This document shows positions 20,043 to 20,043 of a stretch of 20,043 bases of DNA, in pieces; positions within the stretch are counted from its first letter, which is position 1, and every line of letters begins with the position of its first letter. A program made the translations under genes and the position numbers. The notes beneath the pieces were generated by a model. It had not been told where the DNA came from, did no database searches, and saw nothing but the letters and a program-made list of their open reading frames with translations. Source of the DNA: a virus; the IMG/VR virus record IMGVR_UViG_3300042306_000354, positions 1 through 20,043 of that record; one strand, written 5' to 3'.

Positions 20043-20043
20043 G

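Noticed and set aside
1-20043. tRNA genes, integrase, transposase or attachment sites
   Set aside because: No cloverleaf-like sequence, recombinase motif or flanking direct repeat was found by eye; this does not exclude them elsewhere in the genome.

Overview
The window is most likely part of the genome of a tailed double-stranded DNA bacteriophage with a long non-contractile tail (siphovirus type). The evidence is an unbroken lambda-style head and tail gene order with a tape measure gene and no sheath or baseplate-wedge genes. The DNA is GC-rich and genes are packed tightly, many sharing TGATG, TAATG or ATGA at their junctions. Few starts have a Shine-Dalgarno sequence. A lipobox protein in the lysis region suggests a Gram-negative-type host. 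The host phylum cannot be fixed from the sequence; a Verrucomicrobiota-like host is only a guess.

Late region, plus strand, 1-15442. Head genes come first: a small gpW-like protein, lambda-B-type portal, S49 protease, coiled-coil scaffold and HK97-fold capsid. They are followed by a hairpin terminator. Next are the connector and tail genes: gpFII-like joiner, gpZ-like tail completion protein, tail terminator, tail tube, putative assembly chaperone and a short tape measure protein. Three tail-tip genes follow that I cannot place in a family. Then come a small beta-rich protein and a collagen-like tail fibre with an AT-rich tip. The last block looks like a lysis and membrane cassette: a tiny membrane protein, a lipoprotein with three C-terminal membrane segments, a small HExxH protein, a LydA-like holin and a two-TM protein. 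No recognisable endolysin is present in the window.

Early or replication region, minus strand, 15439-20043, read right to left. It holds a coiled-coil protein cut by the window edge, several small proteins including two related helix-turn-helix proteins, a calcineurin-like phosphoesterase, a winged-helix-like protein, a short C5-cytosine methyltransferase and a large primase-helicase fusion. The two regions converge on a shared CTAG that contains both stop codons.

The most interesting non-coding signal is a 19-base element, TTGACA-N3-GGCTAAACCC. It occurs five times with the same internal spacing, always on the plus strand and 0-12 bases before a late gene start. One copy directly follows the capsid terminator. 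It divides the late genes into five plausible transcription units and may be a phage-specific late promoter or expression signal. Terminase, integrase, DNA polymerase, tRNA genes and CRISPR arrays were not seen.
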